Below, in pieces: positions 1 to 12,071 of a stretch of DNA of 64,000 bases (positions are counted from its first letter, which is position 1; the number at the start of each line of letters is the position of its first letter). The stretch spans positions 372,001-436,000 of the forward strand of contig JAKZZE010000013.1 in assembly GCA_024220505.1 (NCBI GenBank), written 5' to 3'. The translations under genes were made by a program, and so were the position numbers. Source of the stretch: Rhizopus arrhizus. Lineage: Eukaryota; Mucoromycota; Mucoromycetes; Mucorales; Rhizopodaceae. The notes under the pieces were generated by a model. The model saw only the letters and a program-made list of their open reading frames with translations. It ran no database searches and was not told the DNA's origin.

Positions 1-574
1 AGTCATACGTCTTCTTTTATTAAATATTCATGCTTTGACACATGCTTGCTATAAAAAACACAACACTAGATCTTTACTAAATTTCATCCTCATTGGATCC
101 CAAAGGTACGCATAGTCAGGAAGAGTATTCTTTTAAATCACATAGTTTCCAAGGAGAATTTCAAAGGTGCAATTAAGACTGAAAAAATCTTTATTTCTCT
201 AATTATGTTTGTATCGCTATATCCTTACAGATATTCCTCCCTCAAAAACTATCGCTTGAATCCATTAAATGGTCTATTTCTTTATGGAGCAACCGAATGA
301 TTAATTATTATAAATCACTCGATTTGTCTCAGAAATAAAACAAAATTTTTTTTTTTCACAGCTTAGCTTACAAAGTATATCATTTCTTTCAAGAGTTGAT
401 CCAGCCCTTCTTGTCATGAAGTTGCATGTACAACTTACACGTGAAACACATATATTTATATCAACATTATTACAGATAGGAGAATTTACTTTTTTGCCTT
501 AAAAGCATCACACAAACGTGCAATAAAAAGTGAAAAGTGGTATGTATTTTTATTAGAAGCACATGGAAGTAAAC

Positions 575-1902
575 TTAAAGTTCAGGAACAACACGATCAC
601 AACCATAGGCACTTCTACCAGCATTACAATCCGAGTATTTTTCACAGCTATTGAAAAAAAGGGAGGCATGAGTATCAACAAGGATTATAACGATTTACTC
701 CTCTTACCATCTAATACAGAAATCTGCAGAGCTTGGTTCGACCAGGTTGACATAATAAGGGTAACCAGCACAGACAGAGTTGGGAGGGGATCCTTTTCCA
801 TGGTTGTCGTATTGCCCACCATCATCCTTGCTACTCAATTGATAGGCTGCAATGTTCAATGTACCACGCACTTGGACAAAGCCAGCGGCAGTATTTGTTT
901 GATACTTTGCAGACTTGATAAATCCAGAAGGGAGTACACCAGCACCAGGGGCATTGATGTTGGGCTTGGTACAAAAGGCAACAGCGTTCTTTTCAGAGTT
1001 AGCAATAGCGTCTGGATCTACCTTACCACCGTTTGCTTGCTTGTTACCGGGTGAAGGAGGCAAGAAGATACAAAAGTTAGAAGAACTAGAGATTTGGACG
1101 GTCAAACCGTTGGGTCCAGCGGTGGTAGTAGCAGTAGAAGTAGCAGGAGTAGTGTTCTTGGTGGTCACTTTGGTCGTAATCGTCTTCGTACCTTTTACGG
1201 TAGTCTTTACAATAGTCGTAGTGGGTTGAATGTCACAGATGGTACCATTGGGATCAAGAACACACTTGTTGGTAAAAAGGTTACAGCAGCTATTATAATG
1301 GGTCAATATCTCAAGTAAGTAGTATGAGTTTCGCCTACCGAACACCAGAACAATCATCATCGGTTCTACACTCGACTGATGACTGTGTCATGGTCATGAC
1401 AGTAGTTGTCTTGGTCTTGGTCTTTGTTGACTTTGTTTTAGTGGAAGTAGGGGTTCCAACAGTAACAGCAGTAGACTTCGTAGTAGGATCACTGATAATT
1501 ATTATATCAGTCAATGTACATATGAGCAGTATTATACTGTTACCTAAGACAAAGGATTTGATCGATGTAAAGGTTGGTACAACTAGGATTGACTTTAAAA
1601 ATGTGTGTGTTAATTGGGATTAGGCAGATGATCATTTTAATGTATCTTACTGGAAGGATTCCATTTCCTTAATTTAGAGAATGTTAAACCAAATGCTTTA
1701 TCAATCTTGCTACACTAATACAACAACATTATAAGAATTGGATGCATTGGATTAGCACCATTATACTTACAGTATCGCCGTTTTTAACAACGTAGGTCTT
1801 TTGACAACTGACTGTGTATTGTTCAACCACATTGCTTTTAGCTACTGCACTTGCCGAGAAAAGTGTGACAGCAGCGCAAATTAAGGAGAGTACGCGAACC
1901 AT
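575..1902 (-). CDS. Secreted LysM-domain protein
   Basis: Six exons read on the minus strand: 1771-1902, 1651-1714, 1544-1592, 1339-1491, 708-1289, 575-647. All borders are GT-AG and phases agree, giving 350 residues. Residues 1-21 form a signal peptide (MVRVLSLICAAV...). A single LysM follows: YVVKNGDT, then GDTCSKIDKAFGL, then WNPSINPSCTNLYI across three exon joins. Next comes a Thr/Lys-rich linker of TK and TT repeats, a small cysteine motif (DDDCSGVRCCN), a second Thr-rich linker, and a conserved C-terminal secreted domain beginning NFCIFLPP and ending CIRCCEKYSDC. LysM binds chitin or other N-acetylglucosamine polymers, so a wall-bound or secreted chitin-binding role is inferred. The C-terminal domain recurs in fungal secreted proteins, as I recall, but its function is unknown to me. 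Exon structure is certain in outline; exact biology is not. Confidence 0.85.
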
Positions 1903-1990
1903 TAAAAAGGAAAGTAAATTAAAGAAAGGTGAGATAAATAAATGAAAAAGGATAAGGAATAAAGATGAAAAAGAAAAGTAACAATGTCTT

Positions 1991-2000
1991 TTTATATAAA
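1991..2000 (-). promoter_or_regulatory. TATA-like box upstream of the LysM gene
   Basis: TTTATATAAA lies about 90 bp upstream of the LysM start codon on the minus strand, in a pyrimidine-rich leader. Position and sequence fit a TATA box; there is no direct evidence of use. Confidence 0.35.
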
Positions 2001-2109
2001 AGCTTACAATTGCGGGAAACAGAGTATTTGGTTGGGCGATCCTTTTTCGTTGGTTCAAGACACGAGGAGAGAGAATCTCTAAAGAAACCTTGGTACAACA
2101 AAGCACAAG

Positions 2110-4189
2110 CGATTCATTTTTAAAACATCTAAATTTGGTTTTTTCTTATTTATTTTCGGAGTCAACTGGTCCTTTGGCTGAAAAAGATTGGTTGGTCCGG
2201 GCGGATGCAAGTGTTTTTTTTTTTTTTTTTTGTGTTCATCACGAATTTTTAAATAGAAACTTATCTTCCTACTGAAGAAAACTGGTCCAGAATGAGAAAC
2301 AAATAGTCTTGAGACTGAAGAAATTTGGTCTCAAAAGTGAAAAGAATGAGTCTAAATGATCATGATTTATCAATTGATCGATTGAAAACAACGTATATTA
2401 GACCTTGACGGTTAAAAGGAACAAGGTACCGATGAACAATATTCCCTGACGAACTGTGGATAAAGCTATCCTTAAAATGCTATATATATAAGCTGAAGTC
2501 CTTCTTCTTTATACAGTCATCTAAAAATGTGCTTTCACTAGTGCTATGAGCAAACAGCAAAACAATATCAAAGTGGCAAAAAGACATATTAGTCATTTGA
2601 AAAATAACGAGGCTTACAGGACGTTCATGGGAAAACATTTGATTTATATGAAGCAATGCTTGTACTGATCAATTTAAACGGGTTTATATTCAATCTACAC
2701 AACTTTCATAAAGTATTTGAGCGAGGTTATCTATACCAATTTTGTTTCTCTTTTCCGAAGAAGCTATTTAGCATCAATAACAGCAATATATGGATAAAAA
2801 CCGGGGAAACAATCCCTGAAAGTACTACCAATTCTAAGGCCAATTTGTACCATGCTTATTATAGCGTAATTGAATTCAAGGTTGATTTGAGAATGCTATT
2901 GAAGTTTTAAAATGAAGAGCTTGATCTCATAGCAGGGAAGCTTGCCTAGTACATGGGTTATAAAATAAAATATGACCAGGGCAAATGTCTTTGTGAAGGG
3001 AAAGCAATTGAAGTGAATATCCGAAACAGTTCTTATCCTACAACGAGCCAATGGTAGCCAAGATTTGCATAAACCAATTTTCTGATACAGAATACCACTT
3101 TTCAAATTTACATGCTACAAAGCACCATTATCAAGTAAATTTTCGTAATTTAGCTTAGCATTCCCATTAAGCTGTATTCAAATCAATAGAGCCTGCCAGT
3201 TTGAGCACTAATCTATTTTCGAGAGGGTATTAAAGGGCAGTCATTGCATTGAGGTTTGCATTTGATCTGTTATATGAAAGCCAACCGATCATAGTGGAGA
3301 TTACTCTGTTCACTTCCCTCATAAGGATCATAGCATTTCATAAATCCCCAAGCATATCGTATGTAAATGTGAAATTGAAAGCAACAAAGGTCACGATTAT
3401 GCTGATACGGATAAAGTGCCTCTTACAAGCATTGATCCCGATTTAAATGACTTTGTCAAGACGAGAGATGGATGATTTAATGCCGTCACAAGTTAAATTT
3501 AAGACAAATCCACATATCCTCTAGAGAACGTGAGGATGACATTAAAAGTATAAATGACAATATTATACAATATATTTATGGTTCAAATGTAATAATCTAA
3601 GAGTTTATGAGTATATTTAATTCTTAATACCATTGCATTTTTGTGAAGCAGTAATTCCTTGCTATTGGCTCTTTCTATTTTATAAATAATTACTAATGAA
3701 AATATCTGGTGTAATTCCACTTACATTGCTTGAGAAAGCTACTAATTGTAAAAGAAACCTCCATGAATTGGTGTTTGAGACATTGTTGTAATGAATTTGC
3801 TTTGTGATATATTATTCTAAAAACAAATATGCAAGTATAATTGCTATAGTTCTTTACTGAAATAAAAAAAAACAGCTTATATCTATCGTTTTTCTCTATT
3901 GATTCAAAATAAGGTTAGTAAAGCATGTGTAAAGCAACCTCAAGTGTTTCTAAAAAGATTTATAAAACTCCAAACCCCAAACTCAATCTTTTTACAGCAT
4001 TAAGTTGGAAAAAAATGTATCAGATAATACCAAGGATCATTTTTTCTCTCTCTCAATAGGGACTCATTACAATTTTGGGACTAAAGCTCTTCAGTGTTAG
4101 GACTATTTGTTTCTAAATCAGGAAATATTGTATTTATTTTTTAAACTACAGTGTTTTGTAACTCAAAGATCTTATTTTTCGTGAGGGAT
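2110..4189. other. Gene-free AT-rich spacer, possible degenerate relic
   Basis: No intact gene recognised. Around 2.55-3.55 kb the plus strand has short open pieces in shifting frames (for example DTDKVPLTSIDPDLNDFVKT near 3.40-3.46 kb) that look like an old protein-coding relic broken by stops, but I cannot name the family. The rest is AT-rich spacer. Confidence 0.3.
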
Positions 4190-4844
4190 TTACCATTTAA
4201 TTGTATCAGGATGATTTTTGAATTGTTGATAGTCTTCCATGTGAAAGAAAGATAGCTCGGTTTCATTTTCTATATTAAATCAGAAAAGCTACTTATAAGC
4301 GTATCAATTTGATATTTACCAATTCCTTGCCATGCTAAAACAGCACTGTCGTCTGAGAGAATTAACTTGTTATCATCCTCAATGTTTATAATTAGATTCA
4401 TAGTCTATCAAATAAGGTTAGTGTCACAAAGGAAAAGAAGTATGAAAATCGTGTTAAAATTACCTTGTGTCCGTGAGCAACCGTGTAAACCTTCAGTGTA
4501 TCTATTTTTATAAACAAAAACGTTGTTAATAAAATAACGAGCAAAAAATCACATCCATTGCAATACCAAATTTGACATTTAAATAAGGTTTCCATCCAGG
4601 CTGTGTGTGAATCTCTAATAATACAACATATTAAAAGAGGAGGAAAACATACAAAAAGGGAAAAATTGGTTTGCTTACTTTCAAGAACGAGCTTTTTTAA
4701 ATCACCCACTGTACTAGTTTCGAGATTAACGTGTTGAAGAACAAGGTTTTTACATGTACGGTATTCAAAGTTCTTTATACAACGAACAGTGATAGTAGCG
4801 TCTGAAGAAGGCTTGGCTAAATTTGTAAGATTCTCGTCTGACAT
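4190..4844 (-). CDS. UPF0538 family protein (C2orf76 homologue)
   Basis: Five exons on the minus strand: 4679-4844, 4567-4614, 4464-4501, 4320-4404, 4190-4269; all GT-AG, phases consistent, 138 residues. The N-terminal half has the ubiquitin-like opening ITVRCIKNFEYRTCKNLV followed by VNLETSTVGDLKKLVLE. Later exons give TQPGWKPYLNVKFDTLKVY with AHGHK, and then a C-terminal ELSFFHMEDYQQF. This matches the animal C2orf76/UPF0538 pattern (ITVR...SFEHRN, DTLKI...AH, LLLKED, EIAFFCEEDY) and its usual length. The biochemical role of the family is unknown. It stands alone, with no operon-like partner. Confidence 0.85.
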
Positions 4845-6212
4845 CTCTTGAAGAAAAAAAAAAAAAAAAAATACAAAGAAAAAACTAGAAAAAAGTTTGA
4901 ACAGTAAAGTGCGGAGACTAAAAGTATACACATAATGGATCGACAGACACTTTAGCTTTATATGCATTGAACAATTTGTATATTTAATGATACTATAAAA
5001 GAATTTTCTTAGTGTTCTTTAGCTTTGATTAGCTTCAAATACTTATACAATATCGAGTACATGAGCCGAGAAAATGAAACAATTATTGGAGTACAAATTA
5101 TACTATACTTACAAGATCATATACCAGGAACATGTACACTAGTTTTTGAGTTAATTATAAACGAAAGCCAAGACTTTCTTCAGAATATTTATACCAAGTA
5201 TATAATCAATTAGCCAAAACTTTTACTAAAATTCCATTTTTATCTTTGTACGAAACAGCCATTTTAATTAATGTTTAGATATCATTTCATGGCATATATT
5301 CAAATTATATAATGTGGACTTGTATAACTTCTCACCAAGCTGGGTATATCCATGCGGCATGCGAATGTGGAATGACTGTGCCAGATTTCATTCATGGCCT
5401 AAAACAGAGCTCTCTGCCGGCATTGGCTACCACCAATTGAGAGGTAGTAATTTTACCTCCAAGATAGCAGTAACATATCCCAAAGAAAATTCAAAGTATT
5501 AGCATTGTCTAGGTTCTCTAAAACGGCAGACTTTGACCAAATCTAGTACAGGTTAAGGCGTTTAAAGTTGAGACAAGCTCTATATGAATAAATAAGGAGA
5601 GGTGTTCATGAATTGTGGGAACGAATTAAAATTGAATTGGAAACGTTTGATACAGGTATTTATTGCAAATGCATGGCTAGAATTCAAGCTATAGTAAGAG
5701 CGAAGGATGAAAATGCTATGTTTAGTTTTTTTATTCATCCTCTTGAAATTTTTTTTTAATTGTTATCTTTTTAGAATGTCAATTATTTAGGATGTTGTTC
5801 ATAAAATGTGATGAGTCTCCATAGTTCTTAATTGCAAAAATGTTGAATGATAACATAAAAAAAAAACACGTAAGTTCCAATTCAATAAAATTATCGTTTA
5901 ATCTTCTGTAGATGTTCGAAGAGCCGAGAATTTTGGTTTAAATTCCTTCAAATCAACGAGAATTGGATCCCACGTTTTTTTAACTTTAAGGACAATCTTA
6001 AGAGACCAACATATTCTTATTGTGGTTCTGAAGGTTTGACAAATTATCATCTTACCTTCACAATAACTATTGAGCAAACCAGCATGAATAAGACAAAGTT
6101 CATACGGCTAATAAAGACACAGACTTAGATAAAATATAAAAAGTCCATTTATTAAACAAAAAAAAGTTTATACACATGCAAATTAGTTAAAGAAAAAATG
6201 CCTTCAATCTAT
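4845..6212. other. Gene-free spacer
   Basis: Only short random open frames; no conserved protein or RNA recognised. The last 100 bp are the probable 3' UTR of NOP56 on the minus strand. Confidence 0.5.
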
Positions 6213-7858
6213 TTAATCCTTGTTTTTCTTTTCTTTCTTCTCCTTCTTCTCTTTCTTTTCCTTTTTGTCTTTCTTGTCCTTCTTCTCCTTCTTCTCCTTC
6301 TTGGGTTTCTTAGTAGCTACTTCTCCATCTTCATCTAAACGAGCTCTCTTTCGAGAAGCAGACTCGTCAGTTGATTCTACGATTTCTTCATCTACATCAC
6401 CCAATTCAGACATAACCTTCTTCATAACTGCAACATTCTTTTCGGGAAGAGCACCGCTATCGAAGAAAGCAAGACGATCTTCAACTTGTTTCTTTAAAGC
6501 GAGACCAAACTTGTCGGTAGGGGCTTCGGAGAAACAATCAATACGGGAGGCGATAGTACATTTGTTGGCAAGATAGCGGGAAATACGTCCTTTGTTCTTT
6601 TGACCAGCACGACCGATGAATGAAGAATGATAGATCAAACCGTATTTGGGTGTGTTACCCTTTGTTTTTAAAGCTCTGAAGAGAGCTTTTTCAGCACCCA
6701 AGATTTGAAGGGTAGAGGCAGGATATTTGGACAAGTTAGTCAAGGAACCAGCTTGAGAGATCAGACGAGCACCAACAATGTCACCCACCAAGGCAGCAAG
6801 GTTAGGAGCAACATAATTCATCTTCGTGGTCAAATAAGTGTGAAGGTTCTTACGATATTCGGCAAGACTAATAACACGGTCGGCAAAGTTTTGAATGTTA
6901 ATCATATCAACAGGTGAAATATCTGTACCCATAGAAGAACGGGCAGCATCCAAAATTTGTTTAGCGATGGACTCATCTCCATCAAGAATTTCAGCAATAG
7001 ATTCTAATTTTTCTTCGTTGAGATCACCCTTGTTCTTTACAACCTTGACAAGCTTGGCGTATTTATAATTGTCATTCACAATCTTGATCATTTCAGGAAA
7101 ATGCCATGAATACCACTCCCTACAAGAAAGAATTGTTCAATATATATCTGTTGGATTGTGCATATATGTAATACTTTACTTGACACGCATAGCAAATGTG
7201 TTGACATCTTTATCCAATTGGTCTAACAAAGCAATAGCTTGGATAATCATGTTATCCGCACGGTTCACGTTGAACTTGACCTTGGCACGAGAGTAACTAT
7301 GACCAAGACCAAGCTGAGCTTTTTCCAAATCACCAGATTTCAATTGACCTAATAACTTTTCGGCCCAAAGACGAATACCACGAACAAGTTCTTGAACCAT
7401 TTCGTCAGAAGCACATTCAACACTCAATTCAGCTTTGACAGCACCAGCCAAGTTCTTTTCTCCAACACCCAAAACAACCTTGTTTTTCTTGCCAGACTTG
7501 GGAAGATTCATTTCTAAAAAGGCCTTCAAAGAAGGGTTGACAATACCTGACGGAAAGACGTAAGTATTTTTAGACTTTTTAAGTAATTCTTTTACCTTCA
7601 GAAATGTCGTTTGCATTTTCTAAAGCGTCAGCAGCGTTTTTGAAAGGAGCAAAGGATTTAAGTTTAAGCATTTTACTGAACTTGGGAAGGTCTGCAATAG
7701 AGTTTTGAACAGATTCCAACTTGGAACCAATTTCTTCGGATTGAAGGCGCTCAAAAAGAGCATAGCCTGAAGCTGTTTCAAACAAGACAAAGTTGACCTA
7801 TCATATATTAAAGCTTGTTAATATTCTCTATCGTCTTCAATTTAAATAAAGGTACCAT
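6213..7858 (-). CDS. NOP56: Nucleolar protein NOP56, box C/D snoRNP core
   Basis: Four exons on the minus strand: 7856-7858 (the ATG alone), 7596-7797, 7180-7546, 6213-7119; 492 residues. The N-terminus [19 protein letters not shown] and the segment [15 protein letters not shown] are the Nop5/56 N domain. [19 protein letters not shown] and [20 protein letters not shown] are the coiled-coil region. [20 protein letters not shown] and [10 protein letters not shown] are the NOP domain. The C-terminus is the usual lysine/glutamate-rich tail ([14 protein letters not shown]). It matches yeast and human Nop56 rather than Nop58 in the [19 protein letters not shown] segment. It acts in the nucleolus with fibrillarin, Nop58 and Snu13 in snoRNA-guided 2'-O-methylation of rRNA. 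The first exon holds only the initiator codon, which restores the conserved residues before the in-frame MFETASGY-like start. Confidence 0.95.
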
Positions 7859-8629
7859 TTGCTATAGGAAGTGAGTGAAAGAGAAAGAAAAAAAATGGTT
7901 CAACACTGTCAATAACAACTGAGATTGCTGCCTGTGAATGAAAAAAAAAAAAGTAAAAAGTGGCGTATATTCGAGACTGTTTCTTCTTGAATAATTGAAT
8001 TTATCACTCAGATATTATTTGCCAAATCAAATAGTTTAATTGGTCGGCTGAAGTAAATGACCTCGTTAATTTTGTCAAGCAAATTGGCCATTTTATAATG
8101 CTTAGTTTTGCCGTGATTAATTGGCTTCATAAGTCCATATATTTTACAGAGCTATGGTTGTGCAGCGCTTTTGTTTATGAAAAAAAAGGGAAGTTTCTTT
8201 CGGTTTTGGGTCAAACCAATTTGATTGGCCAGTTTATTTCAATCGTACACCATGTAGTAGCTTGCAATAGAAGATACTTATTTTCTAGATTCACATAGAA
8301 TAGTAGTTACACATAGCATGTAGTACTCGAGAAGTTATTAGCGTCTGAATGTGTCAAGCTCTTTATGTTTTTTCATCAAATCTCAATGATAAATATGTAA
8401 GAACAAACTTGATGAGTATAAAATATTGAATCGTCATTTTGTAATGTCACTGCATAATGATGATACATTCACTGATCAAAATCTCCATTAAAGATCCTTT
8501 GCTGAGCCCAATAAAGCTGTTCTAATCATACCAATTCTCGCAAGGATTACATTCTAAAAAAATGGTGTTATGAAAATATCATAGTATGATTTTAAAAGCA
8601 TGTTCACATAGGTGTTTTATTACAACAGT
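7859..8629. other. Gene-free spacer, NOP56 upstream region
   Basis: Contains the NOP56 leader and promoter region (A-rich tracts near 7.88-7.95 kb) and then AT-rich spacer. No gene recognised. Confidence 0.4.
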
Positions 8630-9735
8630 GGATGATTTGACTAGAGAAGCCATGAAGAACTTGATTGCAAGCATCAGCACTTGGACTCGATAAGTTTTCA
8701 TTCGACGATATTTGAGCTTTCCTTTAACTATAACCTAAAACTGCTCAATTGGGTTGAGTTCTGGCGAACAAGAGGTAAGTACGTTACTGTATAACCTCTA
8801 CTCTCAATTTTTCTTATCATTGGATGAGACTTATGAATAATACAGTAATCTATTACAAGATATCTACCCATAAGACTTTCGTCCATGTCCATGATATCAA
8901 GAAGCTCACTTATAAATCTTACAAAGTGGGCATTAGTTGTACCTTTTGCTACTGGTTTGTTGTTCTCGATGGCAGTAATCTCTTCCACACCAAAGTACTC
9001 TATAGTAGGCTCTTCAATAATAATGTCGCCTGTTCTTTGCTCTTTGCCTCCTGCAAGCTTTCTTTTTTTTTGTTTGCCTATCTTCAATGCAGCCTCATCA
9101 ATAAAAACGCATTTCTTAGTATAACCTAGATCCGATCCTTTCCACTTTATGAACCACTCGTATCTCGTTTGCGAGTTATTGTCAGGGTTTCTTGTCATAT
9201 GGTCGAAGGTTGGCTTCTTTATTGAAATAAGCATGTTGTTTCTCAAGTAGTGGTTCATTTGAGAATTTGAAATCTTCAAGTCCTCAAACTGCGATTTCAG
9301 AGAATTAATAATGTCATCAGCACAAGGTTGTGAGTCTTTTTCTACTATTTGTTGAATGTACTGCTCATGCTCAGGAGTCAGTGAGTTGGGTCGGCCGGAA
9401 TTTCTTTGCAACTTTTTGTAAGCTACCTTCCCAGTTTCTTGATAGTGTTTCCACCAGCGCATAACAGTACGAGGATTAATTCCAAGATCCTTTGCATGCA
9501 AAGTCATTTCCTCTTTCCGTAGGGCCCTCGATCATTCGGTCAATAAATATCTCTCTGGTTTGGTCGTTGTAGTCTTTGTAGCCGCTGCTTTCTTGACAAC
9601 TTCTATAACCTTTTTTGTTGAATCTTTTGCAGTAGTTTCTTTCTCTGTCGGTTTGAGACTCAGATAAGACTTTTGGCTCGTTATGGTTTCAAGTATTACG
9701 TTTGGATCATTAATTTCGGTTAATACACCTTCCAT
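8630..9735 (-). pseudogene. Tc1/IS630-type transposase, inactivated
   Basis: Minus-strand remnant in one frame from 9735 with an in-frame TGA at 9532-9534, continuing to about 8728. The helix-turn-helix part reads LGINPRTVMRWWKHYQETGK and GRPNSLTPEHEQYIQQI. The DDE core shows the first Asp in CVFIDEAALKIG and the second in VIDYCIIHKS (usually DNAPIH). The third motif is out of frame: a shift near 8.76 kb puts SPELNPIEQF into another frame, followed by a TAG. Degenerate C-terminal sequence runs on to about 8.63 kb. The stop, the frameshift and the altered second motif mean no functional enzyme. No clear terminal inverted repeats were found. Confidence 0.85.
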
Positions 9736-12071
9736 CGGATCGAAGACTCTCTCTCTATACTTATTGTAGGCATTATTACGTTCGTCTTCATAAAAAATGT
9801 ATTTTTTGTCATGTTATTCAATTGTTAGAGCGAAAGGAAGGAAATAAAATTTTTACACCATAGCCGACAATAATCCCTCAGCAACGCCAATTTGACTTGG
9901 TCCAAAAAGACAAAGTAAAACTTTCAAAAGCAACAATCATTTGCTAGCAAACGGCTAAACGTTTTAGGTAAACGCCATTTATTTTTTCAGAAAAATAAAC
10001 AAAAAAAAAAAAAAAAAAAAAAATTTCAGAATGGACAAAATCTACCAGCCTTTCTGTAGTATAACAATAAAGTTTACAAAGAAAAACAGAAAACAAAGAA
10101 AGCTAGAGCGTACTTTTTGATAAGTTAAAAGCTAAAAGTAAAATAAAAAAACTTTGAATTTTTGTCATCTTTCCATCATTTCGTTTAAACAAGATATATA
10201 GTTCCATAGCAATTTTTATAATTAGGTTGTTATCATTTTCTTACTTTTTTGATTTCAAATTTTCATGCATTTTTCTTACTTATATTTTGGAAAGAAGGTT
10301 CATATGATTTACTATCATACCAATACATAGCATTGAGATATATGATATTAAATAGCAAATAATACCTCAAGATTCATTAAAAGTAAAATCGAACATTTTT
10401 GTAAACTTGTTTTTTCGCATAGAAGTGGGACTCTGTTAAAAGTTCATTTACTGTGTTGATGTGGGTGTTGTGTTGTACTTAAAATTAGTTTTAAAATATG
10501 TAGCAATGGCTTATTTTATTACAAAAGGTTAATATAAATCATTTACTTTCTGCTATTTTTTAATAGTTAAAATTTGTGTTTTCTTGAATATTGAATAAAA
10601 ACCAAAGAGAAAACCAAAAAAGCTAACTCAAGCAGAAAATACCATTACTCTTTGGCCTTATCTTGCTCCCTACTAAGAGCCCTTCAATGCCACACACTTC
10701 CCGCTTGCAACTGACGCTATACCGCATAATAATCAAGTCTTTCAAACTAAGTTCTATAATTTTTATTTTACCTAGCATCGGCTCCTCATTAGTACGTTTG
10801 TATTGAATCCCTGACACTTCCTAATATTTATATTCTCAATTTAGATTACCTGCATTGCAATTAGCAGTTCGACAACTATTAAGGTAGGCACATCATTCCT
10901 TATGTTGTACTGTGATTCAGTGTTTTGGCCTGTAGCATGGAAGCATTCTTATAATCTTTACCTTCTCCCTAACGATCAACCGCTCCTTAGCAGCGGTTAA
11001 TTTATAGCAGATCTGAGGTATCAGTGAAGATATATATCTAAAACCATTCAAAATTTCTTTCTTAGTCTGGCATATCTGCTGTATTAAAAAAGGTTCATCG
11101 GCATTCCGAGTTACCTACTAGTTATTGATGGAGATAAATTAATGTTCCTACAATAAAAATATAAAAGTAAGAAAAATCTAACATAAAATATCATAAAATA
11201 TCATAAAATATCATTTATTAGCAGTTCTTTATTGCAGTTTGTTAAAGGAGTGTTTTACTTTAAGAAATACAAGTAGAAGTCGTTTGAGAAATACAAGAAA
11301 GAAAACATTTAGGTCTCAATTTACTATAAATCCTGATATAATTAATGCTTTAAGCTAATTCATCAATAATACATTTAACTTAATCTTTTAAACCTCTAAA
11401 AACCATGCTGATTATGAGCTTGGTGAAGGAATGTTCAATGGAACTGCTAATGAGATATTATATGCAAGGTAAAAATAATGTCATTTATCGATGTTATATA
11501 CAAACAAAACAACAACAAATGAATCTTAAACGACTGTCGCTTATAATAAAATACTATCAAATTTACTATAGTTTATAATTGGGACTAGTAATATGTTTAA
11601 AAAAGCAAATCAGCATATAGAAATGATATGAAATTGTATTAGCCAGTATAAGGTAATCTGTGACATCGCTACCTATCAATGGCTATAATTTTCAATGCTA
11701 TAATTTTCAATGCTATAATTTACGGAATTTCCTGTAGAAACTAAACAATTCATTGTTTCTTATATATCATCAGCATGCTGGTAATCATACGCTAACGGTT
11801 AGCTAAAAACATTAATAAAAGTCAACCCTTTGAATTATAAATATCTCGATCAACTAAGCAATCAACAACAATATGAGCCAGCAAAGCAAATTTTTAGAAG
11901 GTAGTATCCATTGCCTTGTCCAATGTTGCTCCATATTTTCTAGTTTGGCAGCTTATTTTCTTAGGAAACAAAGCACAGCAATTGATATTTATGATTTGAT
12001 CCGTAAAAGAAAGATTAATTTGGATGTAAATTATGACTTGTTAGTCTTCATGCATTAAGTTTTAAAGAATT
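9736..12071. other. Gene-free AT-rich spacer
   Basis: Very AT-rich, with a poly-A tract near 10000-10023, a triple ATCATAAAAT direct repeat near 11187-11216 and a CTATAATTTTCAATG repeat near 11682-11720. No coding sequence or structured RNA recognised. Confidence 0.45.

Noticed and set aside
563..1229. Long plus-strand open frames opposite the LysM gene
   Set aside because: They mirror the Thr/Lys-rich minus-strand exons and contain no conserved motif; the minus-strand gene explains them.
5314..5502. Open frame with several Trp and Cys codons
   Set aside because: More GC-rich than its surroundings and possibly an old relic, but short, with no recognisable family and no supporting exons.
10623..10817. 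64-codon minus-strand open frame in the 9.7-12 kb spacer
   Set aside because: Slightly protein-like but isolated and unmatched to any family I know.
11187..11216. Short tandem repeat that might hint at a CRISPR-like array
   Set aside because: Only three 10-bp AT-rich units without spacers; a simple repeat.
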